A program made the position numbers and the translations under genes. From assembly GCA_031254735.1 (NCBI GenBank), contig JAIRTU010000285.1:1-7361 (forward strand): a DNA stretch of 7,361 bases. The letters are read 5' to 3'. The stretch's first letter is position 1. Each line of letters starts with the position of its first letter. The notes beneath the pieces are model-generated. The model was not told where the DNA came from. It searched no databases and saw only the letters and a list, made by a program, of their open reading frames with translations. This document shows positions 7,086 through 7,361 of this stretch, one piece after another. Source of the DNA: Bacteroidales bacterium (GTDB lineage: Bacteria > Bacteroidota > Bacteroidia > Bacteroidales > WCHB1-69).

Positions 7086-7361
7086 TGTATCTATTTTTTA
7101 TTTCTATTTTCCAACGCTGCAAAAAAGCGTACAAAAATAAGAAAAAAAATGCTATTAAACAGACTTTCCCCGCAAGGTTTTTTCAAAACTTTCTTTCGGT
7201 CGGTGCAAATACCTGCTTCCGCCATTTGATTTTTTCAAGAAAACAGCATTGTAAAACACTTATTTTTATACACATACAAAAAAACAAACGAACAAAAAAC
7301 AGTCGGAACAAACAGCGGATAAAAATTGTCCGAACCGGTGATTTTTGTTTTTGCCCTAAAA
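7086..7361. other. AT-rich non-coding region upstream of the acyl-CoA dehydrogenase operon
   Basis: No supported gene lies here. The stretch has several A and T runs (for example 7142-7149 and 7280-7284), the candidate promoter at 7132-7139 and the small inverted repeat at 7114-7130. One minus-strand frame is open from the right edge to a TGA at 7183-7185, but it reads as a Phe/Cys-rich string with no family features and was not called. I see no tRNA, riboswitch or terminator-like GC hairpin with a U tract. Confidence 0.5.
7132..7139 (-). promoter_or_regulatory. Candidate -7 promoter element for the dehydrogenase-etfBA operon
   Basis: On the minus strand the bases read TATTTTTG, matching TAnnTTTG. 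A GTTTA stretch about 17-20 bases upstream (7156-7160) is a weak -33 candidate. The predicted leader is roughly 40 bases and begins near a small inverted repeat (ACGCT at 7114-7118 pairing with AGCGT at 7126-7130, 7-base loop). The region is very A/T-rich, so a chance match is quite possible. Confidence 0.35.

Noticed and set aside
5817..7229. A 470-codon open frame on the + strand opposite acyl-CoA dehydrogenase and etfB
   Set aside because: It is the antisense shadow of two well-conserved genes. Its translation is rich in Phe, His, Arg and Cys with no domain pattern, and it starts inside etfB without a plausible leader.
7303..7333. Inverted TCGGA/TCCGA pair near the right edge
   Set aside because: The arms are only 5 bases with a 21-base loop, which is expected by chance.
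7183..7359. A minus-strand frame open from the right edge for 58 codons, possibly the end of an upstream gene
   Set aside because: The product is a Phe/Cys/Arg-rich string typical of translated AT-rich intergenic sequence, and the region contains long A and T runs. It could only be settled with sequence beyond the edge.

Overview
The window looks like ordinary chromosomal sequence of an anaerobic, fermentative member of the Bacteroidota, most likely Bacteroidales. The reasons are the AT-leaning composition, the near absence of good Shine-Dalgarno sequences before obvious starts, TAnnTTTG-type -7 promoter elements upstream of two of the operons, and an acyl-CoA dehydrogenase/EtfB/EtfA cluster of the butyrate-fermentation type. 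The species assignment is inference.

Layout. On the + strand at the left edge is the 3' end of an unrecognised gene (1-177). A short orphan tail of a Sel1-repeat protein follows (about 222-284, same strand). Everything else lies on the minus strand, so transcription runs from right to left. First comes a three-gene cluster, acyl-CoA dehydrogenase (7085-5946), etfB (5932-5150) and etfA (5128-4121), with gaps of 13 and 21 bases and clearly one operon. After a 174-base intergenic region comes clpC (3946-1400). The stop codon of clpC shares one base with the start of a family GT4 glycosyltransferase (1400-273), a TAATG overlap. The glycosyltransferase ends convergently inside the Sel1 relic. The right-hand 276 bases (7086-7361) are AT-rich leader or intergenic sequence with no supported gene.

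How the genes work together. The dehydrogenase and the two Etf subunits should form a Bcd-EtfAB complex that reduces crotonyl-CoA (or a similar short enoyl-CoA) with NADH. The EtfB motif around residues 116-130 is of the type found in electron-bifurcating Etfs, so the complex probably also reduces ferredoxin. ClpC is the unfoldase partner of the ClpP protease, with a UVR-type middle domain and a VGF ClpP-docking tripeptide. The glycosyltransferase probably acts in surface polysaccharide or glycoconjugate synthesis. Its tight coupling to clpC is positional, and no functional link can be read from the sequence.

I found no RNA gene, CRISPR array, insertion sequence or attachment site, and no convincing novel multi-gene system. 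The most interesting points are the Sel1 relic, the clpC-glycosyltransferase coupling and the bifurcation-type Etf.
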